From contig JACVTC010000066.1 of the NCBI GenBank assembly GCA_016946835.1, positions 767,501-831,500 on the forward strand: a DNA stretch of 64,000 nt, written 5' to 3'. The translations under genes and the position numbers were made by a program. This DNA is from Neocallimastix lanati (nom. inval.). Taxonomy: Eukaryota > Neocallimastigomycota > Neocallimastigomycetes > Neocallimastigales > Neocallimastigaceae. The notes under the pieces are model-generated. The model worked only from the letters and a program-made list of their open reading frames with translations, made no database searches and was not told the origin of the DNA. Below, piece by piece: positions 54,927 through 64,000 of the stretch. How positions within the stretch are numbered: position 1 is the first letter of the stretch; each line of letters begins with the position of its first letter.

Positions 54927-55712
54927 ACCTTCTCGGATAATGATACAGACACTGATGATAACTATTATGACTCAAAGGTCGATTATAAAAATCATAAAAA
55001 TATGTTAGAAGATCACATGACTGAAAATTTAGAAAAAAAAATTTTCCAAAATGATTTTTACCAATCAGAAAATGAGTATTCTTCAGAAAATTCTGATATT
55101 CTTGATTCTGATGATTCTACCACAGATCACGTGACTTCTTCAACCAATAAAAATGATATCAAAAACCTTATCTACGCTATCAAGAGAAAAGTTTCTGAAA
55201 CAAATTTTGAGAAAGATCACGTGACTAGCAAAAATAGTTTTAACAAAAATATGTCACGTGATGTAGCTGTACCCAAGAAGAGAAGGAACCTTAAAGAAAG
55301 TGCACTTCCTATTAGCACAAAGGCCACTCAATTGTTAGCACAACAAGAAAATCACGATATCGGAACATATCAACACAATAATTACCGTGGTGACAATACT
55401 ACTAAAAATAATAACACTGAAAGACTTGACATTCTAGACACGTCAATAATCAGTGGGAAAAACATTACTAGTGCCAAAAAGAAGAATAAAGAAATTAGAA
55501 ATAAAAGAAGACTTGGACCTGATGAAATAAATAAATCTTCAACAACTTTAGAAGACCCTCCAGACATTGAAATTGATGGCAACAAAACAAAAAGTAATTA
55601 TTACGACTTCCTTAGAACCATCCTAATGTTAGACAATAGGAAAGAATACGACCTATTTGATGCCCTTAATAATACTAACGCGGGAATCACGTTGCTCAGT
55701 TATTCGCAGTAA
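54873..55712 (+). pseudogene. Pol of element E, N-terminal linker up to first frame break
   Basis: After slippage the frame reads FKLIKGSSQSSHHINK, then a long charged Ser/Asn/Asp-rich linker. KRRNLKESALPISTKATQLL corresponds to the NPxPIxTPA segment of the others, and LDTSIISGKNI to the xPSIxAQPNI segment. YDLFDALNNTNAGIT aligns with the pre-protease block (xDLNxxxCNITFGQL). The frame breaks near 55690 in a T run; the next frame continues AQLFAVSPLLRRLCIKG. Three TCACGTGA palindromes lie inside (55127, 55217, 55254). No enzymatic motif is expected here. Confidence 0.7.
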
Positions 55713-55792
55713 GTCCACTCCTTAGACGGCTATGTATCAAAGGTCTTAAATTAAATCCTAATGATATAAGGAAAATCAATTCTGTTCACCAT

Positions 55793-58444
55793 GTGAATAT
55801 AAATGAAAACGATAGTGATTTCCTTATTAATATCTTTAAGAATATAAATTCAGAACCTTCCGATGATTCAAAGGCTCATCAAGACCCTGTTGAAAACCCC
55901 AAAGACAATATTAAAAGAATTAATGTACTTGGTAAAGCTGGCATTGCTTCCGTTATTGGTTCAGTTGACAAAAATATGGTTAAAGTCCTTGTCGATACGG
56001 GTTCTGAAGCTAATGTTATAACTACTTCCTTCTTTAAAATTATTGCAAAGAACCATAAAGTCCTTAAACTAGAAAGAAATTATTTCAAGGTTGCCGGAAA
56101 ACAGATTATTTCCTCAGATCAGGTCGTCCATCTATGTTTAAAATTTGAAAATTTAGATATTAATGTTCCTTTCTACATTTTAGATGATGATGACACTTCT
56201 TACGATATTATTATTGGTCGCCAAGTTCATAAGGATTATCGTTTATATATTGATCCTGACGACGATGCCTTATACAAAAAAACTGATTCTGGACCAGTTC
56301 TTGTTGCCCATCCTACGGATATTACTATTCCTGGAAACAGATTATACAGAATCTCTATATGTAATAGTACTAATGAACTACTTACTCTTTCAAAACGTTC
56401 AGATAATGATATTGAACTTAAAAATATTGATAACAAAAAATTAAATAATTTAATTAATGAATATAAAGATGTTTTAATCAATTCTATTGATGATGTTTCT
56501 GTCGCTAAAGCTGAACCACACTCCATTGAACTAACAAACAATAAACCAATTAAAATGAGACCTTATAAAACCTCTTTAGAACAATCTAATGCTCTCAAAG
56601 AAGAAATTATAAAACTGTTGAAGCATGGATTAATTGAACCGTCACACTCACCATGGTCTTTTCCCGTTATTCTCGTAAGAAAGAAAAATGGTAAATGGCG
56701 TATGTGTGTAGATTACAGAAGGTTAAATCAAATCACTATCAAAGACGCATATGCATTACCCTTTATTGATGAACTATTAGAATCAGTATTCGGTGCTAAA
56801 TATTTTTCTGCTATTGATCTCTTCTCTGGTTTTCATCAAATTCCAATGAATCCTAGGGATATTGAAAAAACTGCCTTTACAACCAAATACGGTAACTTCA
56901 ATTTTAAAGTTATGCCATTCGGATTAACCAACGCTCCTGCAACATTTCAAAGAGAAATGAATCGAATTCTTATGCCTCTCATTGGTGTCTGCTTGTTTGT
57001 TTACATGGACGATATTCTTGTATATTCTCCCACGTTGGAACAACACTTAAAGGATTTAGAAAAACTTTTTAAAATCCTTCGTGACAATAAATTTTCTATC
57101 AATATTGATAAATGTTCTTTTTGTAAGCATTCTGTTGAAGTTTTAGGTCATATGCTTACTGGTGAAGGTATTAAACCTGTTCCTTCAAAAGTTTTAGCCA
57201 TCATGTCCTGGGACATACCTAAAGATGTTTCTCAGCTTCGTTCTTTCCTCGGACTTATTAGTTATTATCGTAAGTTTATTCCTAACTTCGCTGGTTTCTC
57301 TAATTGTTTATATAAACTTACAAGTCCCAAAGTTCCTTTTGTATGGACTAATATTCATTCTGAAGCTTTCGAAAATCTTAAAAAGGCAATTTGTTCCAAT
57401 TCTGTGCTTAAATATCCTGACCCAAACCGTCCACTTATTATTCGTACAGACGCGTCCTCGTATGCAGTCGGTGCTGTTCTTTTACAAATTCAAGACTCGT
57501 CCAAGTTAGAATTTCCAATTTATTGTGTTAGTCGTTGTCTCAAAAATGCTGAAACTAGATACTCAGTTACGGAAAAAGAAGGTATTGCCGTTATTTTCGC
57601 TTTAAAAAAATTTCGTTCTTATATCTCTGCTTCTCCCTTTCCTGTAAAACTTTTTACTGATCATAAACCTCTTGTAGGTTTCTTTTATAACAGTATTCCT
57701 AATAAAGATCGTCATTTTAGATGGATTGCCATTTTTAACGAATTTCGAGTTGACCTTATTTATGATAAGGGTAAGAATAACGTTTTCGCTGATGCTCTTT
57801 CTCGTATTCCCTCTTCACAACATTTGAAAATTAATACCATTCACTCTATTCTTAGTAATGATGAAAGTAATGACGTTTCCTCATTTGCTCCTCCTAAAAT
57901 ATTAGAATATGTTAAAAAGAATTACTCATTTTATGATGGTTCTCTTGTTTTTCATGACAAATCTGGGAAGCTCCTTAAAGTTATTGAAGATGAGGATGTT
58001 AAATCTTCTCTAATCCGTAAAGCTCATCTTGTAGGCCATGAAGGTGTAGAAAAAACACTTTCTAGGTTGAAAGAAGCTTATTACTGGCCTGGTATGTATA
58101 AAGATATTGATAAATGTGTTAAATCATGCTTACGTTGTCAATGTTACCGTCCAAAACCGATTACTAAAAATCTTTCAAATATTCCCACTCCAGTCGAAAG
58201 ACCATTTGTTAGAGTTGGCCTTGACATAGTTGGTCCTCTCCCTATTACAAATAAAGGAAACCAATATTTAATTGTACTCGTAGACTATACAACAAAATGG
58301 GTTGAGGCTATGCCACTAAAAAATATTGAAAGTCAAGACGTAATATATTTTTTAAAGGATGTCTTTGCAAGACACGGTGTTCCAGAAATAATTGTAACTG
58401 ATAATGGTCCGCATTTTTTTTATCTGATATTACAAAAACAATGA
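55793..58444 (+). CDS. Pol of element E: protease, RT, RNase H, integrase core
   Basis: The frame is open from about 55690. Protease VKVLVDTGSEANVITTSFF has the standard D-T-G, unlike A, C and D. RT: WRMCVDYRRLNQ, FGLTNAPATFQREMN, catalytic YMDDI at about 57007. RNase H: IRTDASSYAVGAVLLQ, TEKEGIAVI, FTDHKPLVG, all acids present. Integrase finger: HLVGHEGVEKTLSRLKEAYYW with CLRCQ; GLDIVGPLP; VTDNGPHFF. The frame is lost in a T8 run at 58414-58421, within the integrase core just after the second catalytic Asp. It lies between the linker segment and the integrase tail. Confidence 0.85.
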   Translation: MNINENDSDFLINIFKNINSEPSDDSKAHQDPVENPKDNIKRINVLGKAGIASVIGSVDKNMVKVLVDTGSEANVITTSFFKIIAKNHKVLKLERNYFKVAGKQIISSDQVVHLCLKFENLDINVPFYILDDDDTSYDIIIGRQVHKDYRLYIDPDDDALYKKTDSGPVLVAHPTDITIPGNRLYRISICNSTNELLTLSKRSDNDIELKNIDNKKLNNLINEYKDVLINSIDDVSVAKAEPHSIELTNNKPIKMRPYKTSLEQSNALKEEIIKLLKHGLIEPSHSPWSFPVILVRKKNGKWRMCVDYRRLNQITIKDAYALPFIDELLESVFGAKYFSAIDLFSGFHQIPMNPRDIEKTAFTTKYGNFNFKVMPFGLTNAPATFQREMNRILMPLIGVCLFVYMDDILVYSPTLEQHLKDLEKLFKILRDNKFSINIDKCSFCKHSVEVLGHMLTGEGIKPVPSKVLAIMSWDIPKDVSQLRSFLGLISYYRKFIPNFAGFSNCLYKLTSPKVPFVWTNIHSEAFENLKKAICSNSVLKYPDPNRPLIIRTDASSYAVGAVLLQIQDSSKLEFPIYCVSRCLKNAETRYSVTEKEGIAVIFALKKFRSYISASPFPVKLFTDHKPLVGFFYNSIPNKDRHFRWIAIFNEFRVDLIYDKGKNNVFADALSRIPSSQHLKINTIHSILSNDESNDVSSFAPPKILEYVKKNYSFYDGSLVFHDKSGKLLKVIEDEDVKSSLIRKAHLVGHEGVEKTLSRLKEAYYWPGMYKDIDKCVKSCLRCQCYRPKPITKNLSNIPTPVERPFVRVGLDIVGPLPITNKGNQYLIVLVDYTTKWVEAMPLKNIESQDVIYFLKDVFARHGVPEIIVTDNGPHFFYLILQKQ

Positions 58445-59043
58445 TAGACTTATATGGTTCATGGGTACAATTTGTAGCTCCACATCATCCTGAAGCTAAT
58501 GGACAGGTAGAAAATAGAAACAGAGAAATAATTAAAATACTAAGACACCTTTGTTTCAATCAAGAAAATTGGGATGATTATATTCCTGCTTCTTTATGGG
58601 CTCTTCGTACTACAAGATCTAGTGTTACTGGATTCAGTAGTTTCGAACTTCTCTATGGAAGGAAAGATTTATGGCCTCTTAGTGTAGTAATTTCCGATAT
58701 CAACAAAGCTAAAAACGAAACTAATGAAGAATACAATTTAAGAAGATTCATTTTACATCAAAAATGGGTTAAAGAAGCTATGGAAAATATTAAAAAAGCT
58801 CATGCCTACTGGTCACAAAGAAGTAAAGCAAGAGATAATATGAATCATAAATATAAGCCAGGAGATTTAGTGCTTGTTCGCTACATAGGAAGAAAAAAAT
58901 TAGATCCATTTTTCTTAGGACCATATAAAGTTTTAAAAGCATCAAAATATAATACCTTAATTCTAGAAACAATTGACACACATAAAATTTTAGAACGTAA
59001 CATACATATAAAAAATGTCAAACCGTACTTAGTATCAATATAA
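58441..59043 (+). pseudogene. Pol of element E, integrase C-terminal part after frame break
   Basis: It continues integrase in another frame: SDITKTMIDLYG (from about 58422), PHHPEANGQVENRNREI with the catalytic Glu, SLWALRTT, FELLYGRKDLWPL, and the GPF/Y module GDLVLVRYIGRKKLDPFF. It ends VKPYLVSI and TAA at 59041-59043. No chromodomain. The break from the previous frame is a T-run indel of minus one or plus two bases. Confidence 0.8.
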
Positions 59044-59108
59044 AAAAAAATAATAATAAATAAAAATAAATTTTAAATTGAAATTACTTTTGAGATCACT
59101 TTATTTTT

Positions 59109-59146
<38 letters not shown>

Positions 59147-59424
59147 ATATCCAATATTATCAGAAACTTACATTTTTATTTGAAAATTTCAGTAATATTA
59201 TTATAAATTAATAAAATATCCTTATTAATATCAATTATTTCATCAATAATACATTTATATGAAAACAAGACAAAAAAAAAAAAAAAAAAAAAAAAATTAT
59301 TATTAAAATTATTTCATTTATTTTTTTTAATTTTTTTTATTATTATATTTTTATAAAAAAAAAAAAAATTTTTTAATATTAAAATTATTTCATTTATTTT
59401 TTAATTTTTTTTTTTACTATATTT

Positions 59425-59466
<42 letters not shown>

Positions 59467-59560
59467 TTTAAATTTTAACAACCTTAAATTTATATTTTTC
59501 CTTATTATTATTATTTATTATTCTTTTCAGATATAAGTTATATCTTATGGGAGGAAAACT
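59044..59560 (+). other. 3' untranslated region and purine tract of element E
   Basis: A-rich and T-rich runs (A30 or more near 59113 and 59430) with no coding. The polypurine tract ATGGGAGGAAAACT (59547-59560) directly precedes the 3' LTR. Confidence 0.65.
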
Positions 59561-60191
59561 TGATAAATAATAATAATATATATTAAGAAATAGTAAAAGA
59601 TTTTATAATATTTTAAATATTAAAATAATTAAATAGTAATAACTTAATAATAATCTTGTTCATAATATTAAATAATTATAATAATTTTTATTATTATAAT
59701 ATTATTTAATAATAATATTTATATACATTTGATTGGAAAATATAGTTACACCAACTATAATAATAATATAAATATAAAATTTTTTATATGGAATAATTAG
59801 TTCTTTAGAAATTAATTTATAAAATAATTATGAAATTTATTAAGAGAATTTATTTAGAAAAATAATGAATTTTAACAATTAAAAATATTTCTCAACGTTG
59901 TATAATCAACTATAAAAATATTAAATAAAAATTATTATTATAACAAATATATAAAGTTATAAACTATATTATTTATATTATAATATTTAACTATTTTAAT
60001 TATTTATAAAAAGAATTATAATATTTAATATATAGATTAAATATTATATAAATTTTTAATAAAACATTTTTTTTAAAATAATTAAGTAAATTTAAATATT
60101 AAATATCGGTAAAACTTGTTAAAATAAAACAAGGTAAAACGATATAAAATAAGTTTAAGAAAATAAAATAAATAATACCTTAAACTTATTA
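59561..60191 (+). repeat. 3' LTR of element E
   Basis: 631 bp, matching 53304-53937. It ends TTATTA, followed by CAAG and LTR-B copy 3. Confidence 0.85.
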
Positions 60192-60195
60192 CAAG

Positions 60196-60982
60196 TGGTA
60201 TGGTTCATATAATTTTAGGAATATAATAATAATTAACACAAATAATAAAATTACAATAATAAAAAAAAAATAATTTGTTTTAAAATCAATATTTATTTAT
60301 TTAAATTTAAAAAAATAATAATATAATTATTTATTTAATAAAAAGAAAGTTATTGATTATATTTTATTTCACTAAAATTACATGTATTTATATTTTTTTA
60401 TCAAATTAAAATTTGTAAAGCCTAACTATTTTTTTAATAAACTAATTACTAATTATTTTTATAAATAAAACATTTAAATTGAAATTGAATTATTATTTTA
60501 GTTAATAATATTATTGTTATAAATAGTAGTTATATATTATTGAATTATTAATTATTTAATAATAGTTTAATACTAATATATATAAAATAAAAATAAAGAG
60601 ATTATACAGAATATTTTATTGTGGTTTAGTTAAATTTAGTAATTAAAAATAAATTTAAATTGATAACGAAAATTTTAATAACTAATTAAATAGATTTGAT
60701 TATTTTCAATATAACATAATACAAAAGAAATATAATATTAATATATTAAGTGGGCAAGGACAATATTCTTGGCTAAAGATTTTTAATACATTATAATGGA
60801 ATCGGATAGATAATTCAAAAAGGAATTATAAGTTAATTAGTGATTTATTAACTTAAGATTTCTATTTAGTAATATTTGAAGAATATTGGAAAGTTCCAAT
60901 TATATAGAATAGAATAATCTATAAGGTTAGAATAATTTATATTATTCTAGCACAATTAGTATTATTTATTCATTCTGTATTA
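60196..60982. repeat. Solo LTR-B, copy 3, next to the tRNA gene
   Basis: 787 bp with CAAG on both sides (60192-60195 and 60983-60986). The right end lies 14 bases upstream of the tRNA. Near-identical to copies 1 and 2. Confidence 0.85.
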
Positions 60983-60990
60983 CAAGCAAG
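60983..60990. other. CAAGCAAG integration site upstream of tRNA
   Basis: A doubled CAAG, 14 to 7 bases before the tRNA. The first CAAG is the right target duplication of LTR-B copy 3. The same CAAG is the duplication of elements C and E. Confidence 0.6.
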
Positions 60991-60996
60991 TGTAAT

Positions 60997-61068
60997 GCCA
61001 GCTTGGCTTAGTGGTAGAGCGTCGCTCTTGTAAAGCGAAGGTCGGTGGTTCGATTCCGTCAGTTGGCA
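60997..61068 (+). tRNA. tRNA-Thr (TGT anticodon)
   Basis: A full cloverleaf can be drawn by eye. The acceptor stem is GCCAGCT with AGTTGGC (one G-U). The D arm is GCTT with GAGC around AGTGGTA. The anticodon stem TCGCT/AGCGA has loop CTTGTAA, giving anticodon TGT, which reads Thr ACA codons. The variable loop is AGGTC and the T arm has TTCGATT in the loop. Discriminator A; CCA is not encoded, as normal in eukaryotes; no intron. A T5 Pol III terminator follows at 61073-61077. Retroelements are stacked immediately upstream. Confidence 0.95.
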
Positions 61069-61072
61069 AAAG

Positions 61073-61077
61073 CTTTT
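61073..61077 (+). terminator. Pol III terminator of tRNA-Thr
   Basis: A run of five T beginning four bases after the mature tRNA end. Confidence 0.75.
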
Positions 61078-62530
61078 TATAAATATATATTTTTAACAAT
61101 AGTTCGGTTTATGAATGAAATTATATATATATATATATATTTTTTGTGTTTATATTAATATATAAATAAATAAATAATTCAATACATTACATCGGTTAAT
61201 TAATAAAATTTTTGAAATTTTAATTTTTTTACATATTAATAAAATATTTTATTTAAGAAGATTTATTTTTTTCTTTCTCCAAAGTGTACTGACCTGTTGT
61301 GCCAACTCAATCTTTAAAATAACCTTTATTTATAATTAAATTTAATAATTAATAACCAGTTATTAATTATTAAAATTTATTTTATATCAAATACTAATAT
61401 TAAAAATATTTTATCAAATTAATTAAATGTTAATTCAAAATTATTAACTAAAAATTATTATTAACAAAATTTTATCAAAATTATTTTTTATTCATAATAA
61501 TTTATCAAAAGTTATTACATATTCATTATATATATATAACTATTTTTTATTATCAAAAATCTTTACAAAATTAAATCTAATTTATAATTGTATTTTAAAT
61601 TATATTAATTTATGAAATTATTTTATTGTAAATAAAAAATTGGCTTTGTTATGCTTTGTTATCATTCATTAGAATATATTATTTATTAAAATAAATGAAA
61701 ATTCAATAAATTTTTACTATTTATATTATTTTTATAAAATAAAAATAAAAAAAAAAAAGTTGAATAATTATGATTTTCGTTGTTTATTATTAATTAAAGA
61801 TGTAGTAAAAGTGAAGTCTCTCATTGCTGAAATTCTAAAGTTAATATTAGTAAAATATCTCAAAAAGAATTTTAATTATTTATTTGTTTATTCATTATTA
61901 CGTTTTGATAATAAATTAAACAAAATATAACTAACAAAAACAATATTTTTATAAAAATATGCTTATTAAAAAAAAATAATAAAAAAATACTAATAAAAAA
62001 GAAATCGTCTATTATTTTTAATTAATTTATTTTAAATTTTATAATTTTATAATTTTATTTAATTGCATTTCTAAGTTATGTATATATCTTATAATATATA
62101 TAACATATTATCTTTAGAAAATATATAATTATAAACATTAATATAATTTATACATGCTTGACTTAATATTTAAAATAATTACAAATTATTATTAAATATC
62201 AAACAAGTAAAATGTTTATTATTAAATTTAATAATAAAGTAATGTATTAATATTTATGAAAATAGTTCAATCATAAATATCTATTTTAAATATTAATTTA
62301 ATACCTTCTTGTATTTTAAAATATATTTATATTACTTTTTATTATTATATAATTATTCTATATTGAACTTTTTAATATCAGGTTGTATTAATTTAAGATG
62401 TTAAAATAAGCTAATTAGAATATTAAAAATGATAGTTAAAAACTATATATATATAATTTAGATAGTTTTATGATATTTATTATTATTTTTTTATATTACT
62501 CATAATTAATTTTTGGAATTACCCTTCCTC
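61078..62530. other. AT-rich intergenic region
   Basis: No LTR, tRNA or coding motif recognised. It contains a (TA)n tract at about 61121-61140 and several A or T runs. It separates the tRNA from the convergent 3' end of the RGS gene and probably holds that gene's 3' untranslated region. Confidence 0.5.
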
Positions 62531-63679
62531 TTATTTTTTTGAAGATTTCTCCTGTTGATGTACATAATTAGAATATGAGTTTAAATATATATTATCTATT
62601 ACTTCTCTATATGCTTGGTCATATATAACATAATATTCTTCTATTTTTTCTTCCATAGTTAAATCCGATTCAGATTCTTCATCCATAAGTTTCATTTTTT
62701 CATTAATATTCTTAATAATAGTACTCTGTATATTAATTTCATAAATGGCATTATTTGCAATGAAATTATCATAAAATTTTTTAGCTTCTTTCTCAACTAT
62801 ATTAAAATAAGTTTTATCATTTTTTTCTTTCCCATCATTTAATATAGTTGAAGCTAAAATTGATGATGTGCTAATTATTGAATTAGCGCGTTCACTAAAT
62901 CTACTTAATAAATTACTTTTTTGTAAACTTTCATCATGAGGTATTTTGTGTGATGGTTTTGATTCTGTTTCTGAAAATTCTTGAGATTTTAATGACTCTA
63001 CATTTGAAGAATTCCTTTCGGTTTTATTAAATAAATTTTTATATCTCCAATAATCTTGATAAAATAACTTAAAATAAATTTATTTATTAAAATATTCATA
63101 TATTTTAATACCATTATATAATTTAAAAAAAAATTACTTCTCATAATAATAATTTTAACATGAAAAAATAATATAATAAAATAAAGTTAATAATACTTAC
63201 AATGTTTTCAACACAGTTTTCATATCTACAAAACTCACCAAATTCTCTTAATTGAATTTTATCTTTCAACATATCCGTCATTGCTTGATAGTTAACCTTT
63301 AAATCTTTATTACGTTTATCTATATGTCTTATATCTTTTAACTGTATTAGTTTTATTTAATATAATAGAATAAAATAATGATATATTTTTCAATAATAAT
63401 GAAATATTTAAATAATAAATAATAGATATTATTATATAATAATGATTATATTATAATAATATATATATAGTTTTATTTTATTATATATATATTTATATTG
63501 ACTTTCTAATAATGATTAAATATATATATATTTATTATTCTTATAATTACCATTGTTAATGAAAAGAGTATTGTACATATTAAACAAGATATAAAGACAA
63601 AACTTTTATTGTAATTAAATTTTATCAATAAGAAAATTATATTAATATAAGTTTATAAATAATTATAATTAAAAAAAAA

Positions 63680-63710
<31 letters not shown>

Positions 63711-64000
63711 AAAAAATAAATAATATAATAATAATAGATATAGATCTATTAATAAAAGAATATAATACATACAATCCTGGAGGAATGTACTTAACAATTC
63801 TTGAACAAAGTAGCTTCTTATCAATAGATATTAATAAGAAACCTATATAACAAAATAGTTGAAGTATAATCAGCAAAATAATAGTTTTCTTCATTCTAAA
63901 TTTATCATCAAACTTCATTGCTTCAATTAATACTATTGGAAACCCGATTATTACTATAATAGCAAATTCAAGAATTTGTGGTAAATATGAGAGTCTTTTA
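62531..64000 (-). CDS. Membrane protein with C-terminal RGS domain, 4 visible exons, 5' end outside window
   Basis: Exons (minus strand): over 64000 to 63773, 63602-63551, 63341-63201 and 63066-62531; introns start GTATGT, GTAATT and GTAAGT and end AG. Exon 1 encodes hydrophobic helices (LEFAIIVIIGFPIVLIEAMK, TIILLIILQLFCYIGFLLIS); exon 2 adds FVFISCLICTILFSLTM, giving at least three membrane spans. Exons 3-4 encode an RGS-type domain: LREFGEFCRYENCVENI, LFYQDYWRYKNLF, then KKFYDNFIANNAIYEINI and IYDQAYREVIDNIYLNSYS. About 60 polar residues interrupt the domain after its second helix. RGS domains speed GTP hydrolysis by G-alpha subunits; a 7TM-RGS receptor is the likely type. Stop TAA 62531-62533. 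Confidence 0.75.

Larger units (their letters stand above)
53304..60191 (+). mobile_element. Ty3/gypsy element E, full length
   Basis: A plus-strand element of 6.9 kb, abutting element C with only CAAG between. 5' LTR 53304-53937, primer site 53940-53957, gag 54031-54882, pol in -1 frame to 59043, A-rich 3' region, purine tract ATGGGAGGAAAACT (59547-59560), 3' LTR 59561-60191. Target duplication CAAG (53300-53303 and 60192-60195). The LTRs differ by about two substitutions and a 3-base indel, so it is young. Pol has two frame breaks, both in T runs. Confidence 0.9.

Noticed and set aside
61078-62530. Further genes between the tRNA and the RGS gene
   Set aside because: No open frame with codon structure, splice pattern or motif was recognisable on either strand.

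Overview
The window is eukaryotic and fungal-looking. It is extremely AT-rich, with long homopolymer runs. It has one tRNA gene, one split protein gene with GTAAGT/AG-type introns (a membrane protein ending in an RGS domain), and otherwise only LTR retrotransposons and their debris. A 7TM-like membrane protein fused to RGS, Asn-rich low-complexity proteins and dense Ty3/gypsy load fit an early-diverging fungus, perhaps an arbuscular-mycorrhizal (Glomeromycotina-like) one. That placement is inference.

Left part (1-21053): a decayed minus-strand Ty3/gypsy element with a very long structured leader (1-5365); a short non-autonomous plus-strand element G with an Asn-rich Gag remnant (5576-8354); LTR debris and an AT minisatellite (8355-9868); a plus-strand chromovirus with chromodomain and higher GC (10760-17011); a hairpin-rich LTR repeat; a 5'-truncated Ty1/copia element (18042-20637); and a partial LTR.

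Right part (21058-60990): about 40 kb of LTR elements and solo LTRs placed end to end, mostly separated by only 4-8 bases resembling ACAA(G)/CAAG. They are element D (21058-28971), LTR-B copy 1, LTR-M, element A (30653-39685), LTR-N, a solo LTR-I, LTR-B copy 2, LTR-L, LTR-F, element C (44543-53299), element E (53304-60191) and LTR-B copy 3. The array stops 6 bases before a tRNA-Thr(TGT) gene at 60997. This suggests repeated integration just upstream of a Pol III gene, as known for yeast Ty3, but here stacked over many generations.

Five Gag-Pol elements (1, A, C, D, E) share one expression device. An in-frame UUUAAAC or UUUAAAU heptamer sits at the very end of gag, followed after 7-8 bases by a predicted H-type pseudoknot; pol lies in the -1 frame. 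The pseudoknot sequence in E differs from that in 1/A/C, but the fold is the same. Gag, protease, RT, RNase H and integrase are recognisable in each element, though most carry stops or frameshifts. Element C is nearly intact, with a single stop codon near the integrase C terminus.

The last 3 kb (61069-64000) is the only non-transposon stretch: AT-rich intergenic DNA and the 3' part of the minus-strand RGS gene, which continues past the window edge.
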